Shown here in pieces: positions 51,156 through 63,656 of a stretch of DNA of 64,000 nt. The stretch's first letter is position 1. Every line of letters starts with the position of its first letter. The stretch lies in NCBI RefSeq assembly GCF_000321225.1, contig NW_004450324.1, positions 2,509,714 through 2,573,713 of the forward strand, in the 5' to 3' direction. The position numbers were made by a program, and so were the translations under genes. The notes beneath the pieces were generated by a model. It had not been told where the DNA came from and searched no databases. It saw only the letters and a program-made list of their open reading frames with translations. The DNA comes from Odobenus rosmarus divergens. Taxonomy: Eukaryota; Chordata; Mammalia; Carnivora; Odobenidae.

Positions 51156-51590
51156 TTTTAAAGATTTTTAGTTTATTTTATTTTTTACGATTTTTTGTTT
51201 ATTCATTTGAGACACAGAGATACAGAGAGAGAGAGAGAGGGAGAGTATGAGCAGGGGGAGAGACAGAGGGAGAGGGAGAAGCAGACTCCCCACTGAGCAG
51301 GGAGCCCGATGTGAGGTTCGATCCCAGGACTCTGGGATCATGACCTGAGCCGAAGGCAGATGCTTAACCATCTGAGCCACGCAGGCGCCCCAGATTTTTA
51401 TTTATTTTAGAGAGAGAGAGAGAGAGAGAAAGAGAGCAGGGGGAAGTGCAGAGGGAGAGAGAGAATCTCAAGCAGACTCTGTGCCAAGTGCAGAGCCCAA
51501 CAAGGGGCTCGATCTCACGACCCTGAGATCATGACCTGAGCTGAAATCAAGAGTCAGACATTTAACCAACTGAGCCACCCAGGCGCCCCT
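51156..51590 (-). mobile_element. Nested CAN-SINE pair with 17-bp outer target-site duplication
   Basis: The outer copy is bounded by perfect duplications AAATTTGTAATCAATTT at 51139-51155 and 51591-51607. A second full copy (about 51178-51391, ending 'gagccacgcaggcgcccc') is inserted in its tail, with 'agatttttagtttatttta' and 'agatttttatttatttta' at the joints. The outer body is the 'aatctcaagcagactctgtg' type and the inner the 'cagactccccactgagcagg' type. An (AG)n run lies at 51411-51430. Confidence 0.95.
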
Positions 51591-52094
51591 AAATTTGTAA
51601 TCAATTTGAATTTTATATATTTTACTCCATTTGAATATTATAAAACCAAGAAATGGAGAATAAACTGAAAGAGTAAGTATATAGCACAATCTTGCATTAG
51701 TTTACAGTTCTTAAAAATAACGGGGAGGAAGGGCAAAGAGTAAAATGAGCGGAAGTGTATGCCACACTTCCACACAAAAACTGTACTGTGGCATCCATCC
51801 AGCAAATGAGCAGAGTGAACCAGATTCCATTTTTTAAACTAACTTCCCTCTGGTCCTATTCCCTCCAAATGCACTGTGGTGTTGTGTGTACTCACGTCAC
51901 CTCGCCCCAGATCCATTCATTCATCTGATTTCATCTGCTCACCATGCTTTATACATGAACAAAAACAGATAATCTCTCAGGGTTATAAAAAGAATTAGTT
52001 CTTGTCTCCTTACTCACCCTTCCCTAACCAGTACGCTTCCAGTTCACCAGATACTGGAAGAGATCCTATATTTCCAGTTGCCTGTTAGAGGACG

Positions 52095-52655
52095 AAGACA
52101 AGATTCAGCAATGTTGGAAGCAAAATATTGGTCCTCCAAAGATGTTCACATCCTTCTCCTTGGAATCTGTAAATGTATTATTCTACATGGCAAAAGGGAC
52201 TTTGCAGGTGTGATTAAGTTAAGGGTTTTGAGATGGGGAGATTATCCTGGATTATCTATGTGGGTTCCATGTAATAGTCTCAAGAGTGCTCGTGAGTGAA
52301 AGCGAGAGGCAGGAGAGTCCCAGTTAGAAGGAAAAGGTAATGACAGAAGCAGAGGTAGGGGTGAGGGAGAGGGCCTGGCGGAACAGTACAGATTCTACAT
52401 GACTGGCTTTGAAAGTGGAGGAAAGGTCCCACGAGTAAAGATGTAGGCAGCTTCCAGAGGCTGGAAAAGGCAAGAAAACTAGATTTCCCCCCTGGAGCTT
52501 CTGGAAGGAGCCTGGCCCACCCAACACCTTGATTTTGGTCCAATGAAACCCATTTTGGATTTTGGACCTCCAGAACAATAATGTAACAAATCTGTGCCAT
52601 TGTAAATGACTACTTTTGTGCTAATTTGCTAGAGCAGCAGTAGGAAACTAACGTG
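52095..52655 (+). mobile_element. MaLR (MLT1-like) solo LTR
   Basis: 'aatattggtcctccaaagat', 'aagggactttgcaggtgtga', 'ctccagaacaataatgtaac' and 'agagcagcagtaggaaacta' follow the sense MaLR LTR order. There are no internal viral genes; short open frames inside it are chance. Confidence 0.75.
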
Positions 52656-53289
52656 AACATCCACCGTACATGTACATGCACCTGTCCAAGTCACAAATCA
52701 CCACACGGTAGATCCTTTCCAGATCACGTTAGTTCCAGATGCCCCAAATCACACTGATTTATATATGCAAACCACCTTGCAATAGAAACATCCTTGAAGT
52801 TATTCTTCATGCCCCCCAAAAGAAATATCCATCTTCTTAGAGATAAGACTGGGTTTAAATGTCCATTTAGATTTTAATCTCCCCTAAGTAAGAGAACTGC
52901 CATTTCTAATTGTAATGTCATACAGACTCATCCTGTTTTCTGCAGCTCCTATCATCTCCTATCATCTCACAAGAAGTACTTCTTGTACTAAAGCAGAATG
53001 AATAGAATTTAGTCAGAAATTAGATAATTATTAGTACAGTAATAGTGCCAGTTTGGGCATATTTGGAAATTTAATCACATTGCTATTAAATATTTTTAAA
53101 TTAATTGTTTAGTTTAAAGAATTGCCCAGTTACAAAAATCAATAATTGAATAAAATGACTTAAATTTCTTTGAAATTGTCAAATAAATTAGAACCATTAA
53201 ATGTCTATCGATGGTGCATATTTTTACAACATAAGTCCCTTGTTAGCTATTTCCCTAGCATAATCAAATTTATATTGCATTATAACAAT

Positions 53290-53515
53290 GACGACTGTTA
53301 ATGAGTATTGATTATGTGTTAAGCATTTTATGTATATTCTGATTCATCTCCACTTTACATCTAATTTTTACAGCAACCGTATCTGATAGGTGGTATTATT
53401 TCCATTTAGCTGATGAAGAAAGTAACATTCAAAAGATAAAATCATATAGTAAGTGGCCGAGCCTGGAATTGAGTTCAGGTATTTCCGAACTACCTATTCA
53501 ACTCTACACAGTGTC
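53290..53515 (+). mobile_element. MIR SINE
   Basis: 'gagtattgattatgtgttaa', 'atctgataggtggtattatt' and 'agtggccgagcctggaattg' follow MIR order. Confidence 0.65.
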
Positions 53516-54510
53516 TTATGGAAATATTTTTAATTAAAATGTAACGTTTTATTAGAAAGTACATTTTAAATTGAGGCTATATGAATCCTCCTTTCTGCTT
53601 CCTAAACATCTGTCCACAAATCCTTTCTAAACGCTTACTTTAGTGCACGTAGGGATAAGTCAAAGGGAGACCAATGAAGTTGAGTATCTATGATGCTAAT
53701 TGGTTCTTTTTTCATCCTCATCAGCTTGAGTTTAGAATTAGAAATTGAAGCAAATTCTTCAATATTTCCTTGGTCACTACAGGGATCAAACGAGACAGGG
53801 TTAGGTATCTATCTGAGCAAGCAGGGAAAGGAATGAACTTTAGGGGAAGAGAGATGCAAAGCAAGGACCACTGCCCTAATTTTCTATTGATCTATTCTGT
53901 TCCAGGGCATGACAGTTGGTGTCAGGCTTCCATCACAGTGTCCTCTTGTTTAAATCTGCATCTCAGGCATACAATTAAGTATTTGATAATCTCTCTTCTT
54001 AAGGCTTAGGTCATGCTTTAAGTAAACATCTACTGCCCATCTACAGTGGGCCAAGCACAGTGCTCAAGGCTGGGCACGAATTATATAAAGTCCTGCTCTA
54101 CTTGAAGAGAGAAGAAAAGAAAAACACGAGAGAGATCCTCAAGAAATACAGTATTCTAAGAAGTGTTGATCTGGCCTTATCTCTAAAAACAGAAATACAA
54201 CAGGTTGCATCATTTCAACATGCTGACTTCTGAATAAAACAAGCTCCCAGATGGCTGGTCCTGCAAAGGAAGTTGGCTTGTCTGAAGATACACCAAATGC
54301 AGCCCTCCTTAGGAGGGGAATCTTGAGGAACTTGGTGGCACACACTCCATATCCCCACCCCCCAAACCACATTTATTTATACTGAGATGAAATAAATTAA
54401 GATGGATCAAGTCCAATCCTATTTGATGGGATTAAAAAGCCCTTTACAGGTAGCCTGCCATGAGGCTCAATTTCCCTTCAGAGTTCCCCCACTTAACGCA
54501 GGCAGTGAGT

Positions 54511-54525
54511 AGCGCCCTCTGCTGT
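54511..54525 (-). promoter_or_regulatory. CTCF-like core motif, reverse
   Basis: Plus-strand AGCGCCCTCTGCTGT is the complement of ACAGCAGAGGGCGCT, matching the CTCF core CCASYAGRKGGCRSY at all but the first base. It points toward the forward motif at 41615. Confidence 0.5.
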
Positions 54526-54759
54526 GCTCTCCCGCCACTTAAAAATTACACTTCTGTTTGTATGACATTACTTTTTAGTGTTATCTTTGAGTTCACCCCG
54601 TGCCCCGCCCCCACTTCTGTCACCTTCCACCAAAATGCAAGTCCCTCCAGCCCAGGGCGGAGCTAAGTTAATTTTGTAAACCTGTTCCACTCTAGGCTCT
54701 GTCTTGGGCTCTTATCCAGCAGGAGGCTGACGCACACATGGATTAACCACTCTGGACCC

Positions 54760-54970
54760 AGAAAGCCCGATATTTAACCTATTTCTGACACTCACTCTTG
54801 ACTTTAGTCAACTTGCTTGAATTTTCTAAGCCTTGTTCTTCTTCCCTGTATCATGAGAGTGATAACAGAACCTAAGGATTGCCTGTGAAGGAAATCTTAC
54901 GAAAGTAGAGTTTACAGAGTATCTTACACATAGTAAATAATAAATGCTCACTAGCTTCCAGTCACTCTGT
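54760..54970 (-). mobile_element. MIR SINE
   Basis: 'agtcaacttgcttgaatttt', 'tccctgtatcatgagagtga' and 'atcttacacatagtaaataa' follow antisense MIR order. Confidence 0.6.
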
Positions 54971-56133
54971 TATTACATCTCCTAAGTGTAATCATCCAGA
55001 TAAGCCGAGCTGATACAAGTCTGAGAATAATAAAAGTTATGAAACTTCCCAAGGCTCAAAGCTGTAAGTAGAAAGGATAGGACTTAACTCTGATCCACCT
55101 AAACTTAAAGCCTTCTGCAAGGCTATTCCATTCCTCTTTATAAATCAGGTATCCACCATGTTTCCTGAAACAAGAAGAACACAACAATCATGAAGGAATG
55201 GATAACTACATGTTGAGATTGAGGCAAAGAAATTGGCACAGTCCTACTCATACAGCCACAGAGATGAAGAAAATATATGAAGGTGGAGAAATTACTAACT
55301 CAATGTATATGATATTCAAAGTGTGTCTTGGCACCAGCTGATGAATCACCAATTTTTCACCAGCAAGCAACAAGGTAGTACTCAGCAAATGTGAAATTCA
55401 TGAAAATCACCCTAGTATATCACATGATAGGGACAGATTGATTCTGTTTCCCCCCCAAAAATACTCCTCATGGTTTCCCCTGTTCTACGTAATTTAGGTA
55501 AAATCATGAAACCACTACTCAGTTATTTAACTTTTTTCATTTCCCCATGCAGCTTCTGAGCAATGGGCACGGCGTAGCGAACCCTGGTCTGGACCAGCCA
55601 GGTGGTAAGGACTGGGCCACTCCCTCGTCTCTGCTGCCCCGTGGCTGCCTACCACAGGCAAGAAGAAGGGTCCTAGATTTCCTCATCTGTGATCCATTCC
55701 ATTGTTGCTGGGCTAAGTACCTATGCCATACTAAGTACTTCTGCTAAATACCTCTACTAAGTAGCTTTATTTAGGTGTTAACTAACCCCTAAATAGAGGT
55801 GTTGCTATATTCATTTAGTTTGACTATAGGTATTCTTCCTCTTTGAGTATTCCTTCTATTTAAATTTAGTTCCTTCCTTTTCTTCTTAGACTCTCTATTC
55901 CAGAAAATCCCAATTTTATGTCATGTTGCATTATTCCATGTCTCCCTGAGTTGCTCCCTTTTTGATAGAACTTCTTTTCCTCCCTCATTATTCCCTACGG
56001 TACTCCTTTTTTATTCCTACTGCTTCGTTACTGCTTTTCCTTTCCCCAAACTCCCTGTGATTGCCCCGTTTCCAAATGTCCTTCATGCATGGCTCAGTTA
56101 CTAGTGGGCACTGCCTTTGTGAGAAGAACATCA

Positions 56134-56141
<8 letters not shown>

Positions 56142-56165
<24 letters not shown>
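56142..56165. repeat. (TG)n microsatellite with adjoining poly(T)
   Basis: A TG run followed by 'tttg' and a T run to about 56185. Confidence 0.95.
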
Positions 56166-58784
56166 TTGTTTTTTTTTTTTTTTTAGGCTGGAACTTGAGA
56201 AATGGCAAGCAAATGTAATCACTTCTCAACCACAGAGAGAGAATCATCAAGCTCAGTCTGTGGTGAGCAGCAAACATGCATGCCTCTGAAAGGCAGGGCA
56301 GGAACAGACTAGTTAAGACGTCCACCAGCACCTCTAAAACCGTCAGGACCTCCAGATTACACAAATTGACTTCATTCCAGGGCCAAAGCAATTTGTTGGT
56401 AGATGGAGATGACTCATGCACACTAGCTCAGAATCTGCTTTTCCCGAAAATGGTCTGCTTTATTCTCTCATAGGCTTTGTAAAATTCCATGTGCACTGAG
56501 CTGTTTCGTTGAGTTCCAAGTATGCTGTTGGCACTCAATGGGTCAAAAATGAGCAACAGTAATAGGGAGATGACGACGCTTTCATAATCCGCAGCTTTGA
56601 GAACCATCTCCCTGGCGTACCCACCTTTAAGTTGTTTGCGTGGAGGCAGAGACAGGGAAGTTAAGTCCGTCCCGATTATTACTTTAAATCATTTCTGTGC
56701 TAGTTGCATTCTGGAGCAGCCAGAGGTTTCTGGATCTGATTTTGGGAATTCCCTGATACTTGACGCTCTTTCCAACTTTCACCTCTCTCCTGAGGTGAGT
56801 GTGTGACAAAGGAGATGAAAAGAAAGCCCAAATCATCAAATTCTGACTCTCACCAACTTAGGCAATTGATGCTGTAGCAGCTCTTATCCTACTAATCACC
56901 TTTTCCTCTGAATAATAAAATATATTTAATTTAAGCCTTTGTCTTACAGAAATTCAGTCTCTGAATTTACACAAACTCTTTTCAAAGACCTTACGTCTTT
57001 GTTTAAAGTGCTTTCTCTGCCCAAGTCTACAAACAACAGATCTTTTGATAGGTTATTTTTTTTCTTTTGAAATTAATAGCTGAGAGGCTTGATCAAAGAA
57101 GGGAAACCACACTGATTCTACATACTTTCTCTACTGAACATTTTTTTGGAAAAGCTAAGCAATGAAGGGAAAAGAGAAAATGCTGAAATAATGTAACATA
57201 TTGCTCGGTCAATACACAACTCCTCTGGAAGTAAGTTCACTCTTTCAGAGCAGTGATGTACCTAGAAAAATTTCACCTAAGAAAATGAATGCTTTCAAAA
57301 TGATGTGGTCTTTAATCATTTAATCTCGGGTAGGAAGATGAAAGTGCTAATGTTCAGCAGAAATGTTAAGAATCCAGGTAGGATACTGTTTTTCTTCCCA
57401 AAGCTATAGATTCCTCTAATGCTCTCTAAAATGGAAGGCAATCAGCATCTTGTTCAAACGTCTGTACTGTCCCAAATACTTTCTGGTCACTGTCCCCATA
57501 ATTGTAGGGTATACTAGAAAATGCTCTATACATTTTGACCAGTCTTTTAAATATAGAACAGGGATGTCTATAATTTAAAGTGTAATAATTTTAATGTATC
57601 AAAACTTCGAATCAGTCAGGTGCTGGGTTGTTCTCCCTGTCACCATTAAGGTGCCCTCCATGCCCTTTGCATATAAATGCAGACTGTAACTTCAAAAGAA
57701 AAAGATGATGTCAGTTTCCTAATGAAATGCCAGTACTAGGATCGGTCCAAAGAGTGGATGTAATTTAATAATAGTCTGCCCTGCTTAAGATACACATGAA
57801 GTACATAGTTAGTCAGTCTCATCATCCCTTAATTTATTTATATTTATTTATCTTTACAAATTTGGCATTGACATTTGTTTCTTTTCTCTCAGATTCAAAA
57901 CCTAATCCTATAAGTGCACCATCAGTTTATGCTGCTTATTTCACTCCTGTTTTTAAAGGGTGAAGTGTAAAAATCACCCTTTAAATGTTATTCAGATTAA
58001 AACTTGCTCTTTCCATGCACATTAAGACAGTGATATCTGTGAACAACAAAGAATTTAGTTAAAACTTGCAAACAAAAGTTTTCCTAGACCAATGGTATTA
58101 AACTCAAGTGTAAAAGAAGGTGAACGGAGTGAAGTTGGGGAGAGTGAAATGTAAAAAAAGCAATTTAAAAACTACATATTGTGCTTCACTGTAAAATTCC
58201 ATATGAAGCTTTAGAATAGAATCACTTCCCCAGACTATTCCTTTTAGGCACCAAAAGCCTTGGGCGGACGGACAAGTCATTTCAACTTAGTGTGACCTGC
58301 CATTGTATTAGGACAACTCACCTGAAAGGAAAGAACTCAGAGTTAAGCATCTCTGTTTGTCTTTAGATATTATTTTTTTAAAATTTTAGACACAGAATGA
58401 CAACTGCAGGTTATCAACGACTAGCCAGGAGCTCAGCATCAGTTTCCATCTAAGTCTTGCGTGCATAACCATAGCTACCATGATTTCGGTCAAAGAATCT
58501 CTTAGCTTTATCAGTTTACAAAACGGCAACACATACAGCGTGAATATGGTCCGAGGGCCATCACAGAGTGGCCAGAAATGCTCCTCATGTGCCCTTATTT
58601 GGGAATAGGAGGAATATAAAGCATTTCTAAGAATGATATGCTTGTGCTTTCCCTAACAATGAGAGGCAGAGCTTTTCCTAACATTTTTGCAGAAGCGGTT
58701 ATTAAATTTTTATTATTATCTGAAACTAAAATTCTAGATGGACAGTTGAGATGAAGACAGCCAACTTCATAGGTATTTAACATT

Positions 58785-58855
58785 TGGCATCATGACTGAT
58801 ACACAGTGGATGACCATTAAGCATTTATCAAATGAATTTGTCTAGAAATAATAGT
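58785..58855 (+). mobile_element. L2-like 3' end fragment
   Basis: 'gatacacagtggatgaccat' and 'taagcatttatcaaatgaat' resemble the terminal L2 sequence. Confidence 0.4.
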
Positions 58856-60496
58856 GCAAGATTCAGTGCCCATCTTTTGATGGTTCCTGTTGACAGATTT
58901 TGTTACTTTGTCTCTCCTGCTTCTTTTTAAAGGGTAGAAAACAAGTTCCAAATTCTGTAACAGAAGTTATTTAAGCAGCCCGGAGATGTGCAAGTTGGGA
59001 TTAGAGCTTCCAGGAGGAAGCAAAAATAAACTTTTGCCTGTGAACCTGTGAGTCTCCCACAGTGAAACCCAGCTCAGCACCAAAAATGCTCCGCAGGATA
59101 CCACATGAGCAAGGGAAAATTAGAACTGCACAAAAATGTTTGCTTGGAAAGTGAAACCAGTCAACGTTGGGCTTTCTGCCAAATTAAATTTCTGCCAGAA
59201 ATTCTCCTGTTATGACATATCTGCAGAAAGCAATTAGAAAAATATTGTAGCTCAAAAATTCCAGATACATTCATGTCTCCATCACAGTTCGGTCCAGAAG
59301 AAAATACTAGCCTCCCCAGCCCAGTGGGCCAAGCACAGGAGTATAGGCAAAACATGCAGACTGATATATACACATTTTCCCTTGGAGGAGCATCTAATCA
59401 CAAGTAGTATCCTGTTTGCTTTGTGAGATCTAGGAGGACCTCAGTAGGTTTTCAGGGTGTCCCAGTGCACTCCTGAGTTGGAAGCTTGCCAAGGAAAGCA
59501 GATGTGACAGAAAGCCCCTAGGTCCCATTCACCAGCAGTGCAGGGCCTGAGGAAAATGTCATAAACCTCACCATGCCTGACACTTGCCATTACAGAAAGT
59601 ATCTCAGAAGGAGGAATTAAAAATGCTGATGCTTTGCAGCACTCTTCACGTTGTTCTTTATAAAATCTCAAACCTGAGTTTGGAGTTAGGGAGTAGCTTA
59701 GACCAGATACAAATAACATTCTTCTATCATGACCAGTCTCCTGAAAAATTCCTGACACCCAACCATGTATAGTCTCCTGGGCTCCATCCCTAGTCTTCTG
59801 GGGTTCAGTCTCCATCAGCTCTTGGCTTCATCTATATTATACTGTGTGCCTATCTCTGGTGACTATTTAAACCCTAACTGTATACTGCCAAACCTTTTAA
59901 AATTCAAGATAGCCTCTTTTTAAAGAAAGTATTACCCACAAACTTATTTCCAGTCTCAAATTTTCCAGTTGTATATTAGAATAGACAACACCTGGGATTG
60001 TCAGGAATAATGGTAAATGTGATAAGGAGTCAATATATATATTATATTATATATTATTTATAGAGAGAGGCAGCCTTGGGATGGAAGCAAAAACCGTACA
60101 TGAGGGGAAAATGTTGAGTTGGTTTTTGGTGAGGTGAATTTAGCTCAAGAACGTGGGGCAAATGAAACAGGGAGTCAATGGAAGCTGTACCATTGCAGCT
60201 GCCAATGGAGTCCTGGTTGAGTGGGCATTAGGTCTAGCATGGTTCCTTTAAGCTCTTAGACCCATCCTTGAAGCCTGGAGGCAGTAGCCTTTAACTCCAG
60301 ACCTCCAACACTCCTGATTGTTCTTGGCCTTAGTTTGAAATGCATGCCCGAGCCTATCACAGGCTCCAATCCTATCTTGTTTCTAATCCTCCTTACTTCT
60401 GACCTTGCCATTTATTTTCCTGTTTATAGTTTAGCTTCATCCCTCAAATATGATGCATTTTGCCTTTCATTGGCTCATGATCTTTTGCTTTCTTTT

Positions 60497-60699
60497 ATTT
60501 TTTTAAAGATTTATTTATTTATTTGAGAGGGAGAGTGCGTGCACAAATGGGAGAGGCAGAAGTGAGAGAGAATCTCAGTCAGATGCCTCGCTGAGTGGGG
60601 AGCCTGATGTGGGTCTCCATCTCACGACCTTGAGATCATGACCTGAGCTGAAATCAAGAGTTGGATGCTTAACCTACTGAGCCACCCAGGAGCCCCAAT
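60497..60699 (-). mobile_element. CAN-SINE (SINEC) with 14-bp target-site duplication
   Basis: Reverse-oriented; TTTTGCTTTCTTTT at 60483-60496 and 60701-60714. The body is the 'gagaatctcagtcagatgcc' subtype. Confidence 0.95.
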
Positions 60700-61449
60700 T
60701 TTTTGCTTTCTTTTCAGTTATTGGATTCTTCTTTGCCTTTGCTGCTCAGATTCCCTTGATAAACAGTCTGGTTCCTACAGCCCCATCTTTCAGTGCCTGC
60801 CTCCCTCCTGAGTGTTCTCCTTCCAACTTCACTCAGACATTGCAAATGGATCCAAGATACGGGGAGCAATGAGGCCAGTAAAAGCAGAGAATCAGATGGG
60901 CGGAATGTGTTGAGGAGGGGAAGATCCTGCTGAGGGCCAAGATCAGTTTTAGTAGAAAATAAAGAAAACTGTGGTCCATATGTCAAGAGTCCAAGAACTA
61001 AGTGAAAGTAATGACAAGGTCCAATGAGTAGCTGGGAGCACAGAGTCATTAAGGTTGAGGGTAGTTGAAGAGTTCAATTTCTTGAAGTAATGTGATGTTG
61101 ACATCAAGAATAACAGGAAGGTTATTAGTTTCAAGTGTTGGAATTATTATAATAGAAAGAGGGCACTTAATAGCTTTCTATAACTCCAGAGAGGACAGAA
61201 ATTTAATTTGAGCTGAAAAGTGCACCTCTGCAAGGTAAGGATGCCTTTAACAATAGAATAACCTATTAAATCAGGTAGCTGATTTTTTCTCTTAAACAGA
61301 CTTTAGTGTGGTGTTTTTTTTTTTTTTTTTAAATGTTCAGCTTCCAGGAAAACTTGGTAATTTATTTTCTTATCTTGTTCTCTGAGAAAGAGATAATGGT
61401 TATTATGTTGTACTAGCCTCATATGTTAAACAATAATAATAATGACAGT

Positions 61450-61700
61450 AATAGCAAAAAGCTTATATGACACTTACTGTACATCAGGCACTATTATTTA
61501 AGTCATTTTACAAATATGAATTTATTTAATCCTCAAAACAACCCTATGAGGTAGATATTAATAGTATCTCCATTTTCAGATGAGGAAATAGACACAGAGA
61601 TAGAGACATTAAATAATTTGCCTGAAGTCATCCAGTTGGTAAGTGTAAGAGCCAGAATTCAAACCCAAGCAGTCTGGTTCCAAAGTCTGTGTTCAACTAA
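61450..61700 (+). mobile_element. MIR SINE, near full length
   Basis: 'gacacttactgtacatcagg', 'aacaaccctatgaggtagat', 'gatgaggaaatagacacaga' and 'gccagaattcaaacccaagc'. Confidence 0.85.
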
Positions 61701-61970
61701 CTAGGGTTCACCTGACAGTATTTTCTGATTTCCTAGTAAAGTGTTATCTTTTTGGAACCTCTTCTGGCCCTAGGAGATAGTGTTTTTGTTATTCTAATAA
61801 ACTGAGGACACTGTATACATCTTAAGGATAATTTCAGTTTTAGGGTTAAGGAATATATTCCTTATATAGGAGGTCTTTAATAGAAATGAGATAAAAAAGA
61901 AGGAAGAGGAAAGACAAGGAGAGAGAACATGTTACATCATTTGAGAAATGGTTCAGATTGATTAAAATGA

Positions 61971-62004
61971 TTAAATGATGATACCATCATTTAAAGATGG
62001 TATC
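61971..62004. repeat. Two overlapping, mutually exclusive inverted repeats
   Basis: TTAAATGATG (61971-61980) pairs with CATCATTTAA (61985-61994), while GATACCATC (61980-61988) pairs with GATGGTATC (61996-62004). Both are perfect, and they share bases, so only one hairpin can form at a time. Confidence 0.85.
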
Positions 62005-63474
62005 AATAAGGAAATTTTATACATCAGCTCCTGGAACTTTTAAAATAAATCTCTCCATGGGAGAATAATCCCGTAGAAAATGTTTATGTTTATTATTATT
62101 CTTGCTTTTGTTGTTGTTATAAAAATGTAGTTTGGCACTTTCTCAATACAAATGTTTACAGAATTTTGTGTCAGGTTCTCCACACAATGTTATGCAAGGA
62201 GTAAAAAAGACATGTCATTCTGGATGATACTGTGGTTATTGGCTTTTGTCTGAAGATTACTCTTCTTTATTTGAACATCCAAATGCACTTTGAGAATGTA
62301 AAAGTAATGGAAAACAATACAGAGGCATCAGGAACACCATACTTTACAGACAAGAATATACACATACACATACATATATATAATGGAGCATAATGGAAAG
62401 AAGTGGTAATAACATAATACAATGACATAGTCAAGAAGCTGGGACAAGTTGGGTTGAAATGGTGAGGTAAGTGGAAAGAGGTGAACATTGAAGTCTGAGG
62501 TAATTTAAAAGGTGGAGTATTAGAAATTATAAATAGTAGTTTTGAGTTGATAACTGCAATAGCTGGACTAGATCTTTTCAGGAAAAAAAAAGATTGTAAC
62601 TTAAATACAAACATATGCCTTTGCTTCAAATTTCACTTCTCTGATATTTTACAGAGTAAAAGTTGGGGCTGTTGTCCAGCTCTGGATGACAGATGGATGA
62701 TGAATCCTAAAATTAATCCCATTCCAGAATGAGTCAGTGAGTGAAGCAGACATGCACTAATACAGTTACATTCCTAAAAATATATGGTTTTGAGTCTTCT
62801 GGGACTCAGAGGGCTAGCATAGTTTCTACTGAAGAAGTCAGGGTCCTAATGAGGTTCTGCTCCCACTCTGAGCATTCTGGGATGGTTCAGAGGACAGAAG
62901 GAACTGAGCAAGCTGCTGCTTGCCCTAAGTTGCTCTTCCTTTGGCATCCCTAGCTCTAGCCCCTGGGTTCCAACTGAAAACTGCTGCGGGGTAGCAAAAC
63001 AGTGGACTTCCACCCTATACAGCACTCAGGAAAATGGCCTGGGATCCAGCAGAAGCAGACACAGTGAATTCTAAATAGAGCTTGTCGCTGGCATTGACAA
63101 CCTTTAATAACGTGAACAAAATCACTTTATTCTTGTCTGTTTCCCAGAAATATTCCAACTTAACAATAAAACCCTTGTGTGGAGAGTCAAAAATTCTAAC
63201 TTACAAAACAGGTACATTAAAAGGTGATCCCTAGTTTTATGAAAAGATTTTTCATTGTTTCCCTGGAGCACTTATTTACTCTGTTACCTATGAACCTCAA
63301 ATTATTTGACAAAATGCTTACTGGCTAGAAAAGGTAAAGCTAAATTATTATGACAGTATTGACTACAAACACAAAATTATCATCAACAACAGAGATGGTG
63401 ATAAAGCACCCATGAAGTTAAATGCAATTCAACAGGGAAATGTGACTCTACTTATCAAAATTTAATATAGTTAA

Positions 63475-63656
63475 GGGGTGCCTGGGTGGCTCAGTTGGTT
63501 AAGCGTCTGCCTTCGGCTCAGGTCATGATCCCAGGATCCTGGGATCGAGTCCCACATCGGGCTCCCTGCTCAGCGGGAAGCCTGTTTCTCCCTCTCCCTC
63601 TGCCTGCCGCTCTCTCTCTCTGTCAAATAAATAAATAAAATCTAACAAAAAAAAGA
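63475..63656 (+). mobile_element. CAN-SINE (SINEC), forward, with 18-bp target-site duplication
   Basis: Starts 'gggtgcctgggtggctcag' and ends 'aaataaataaataaaatcta' then A-rich. AAAATTTAATATAGTTAA (63457-63474) recurs as AAAATTTAATGTAGTTAA (63661-63678), one mismatch. Confidence 0.96.

Noticed and set aside
59441..59815. 124-residue minus-strand frame, a possible upstream XIRP2 exon
   Set aside because: The translation shows no resemblance to XIRP2 or any family I know and there is no convincing acceptor/donor pair of the required phase.
62267..62629. 120-residue minus-strand frame
   Set aside because: Low-complexity, AT-derived sequence with no domain; chance open frame.
63475..63560. tRNA-like sequence with A and B box character
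   Set aside because: It is the tRNA-Lys-derived head of a CAN-SINE with a target-site duplication and A tail, not a tRNA gene. The same applies to all other copies.
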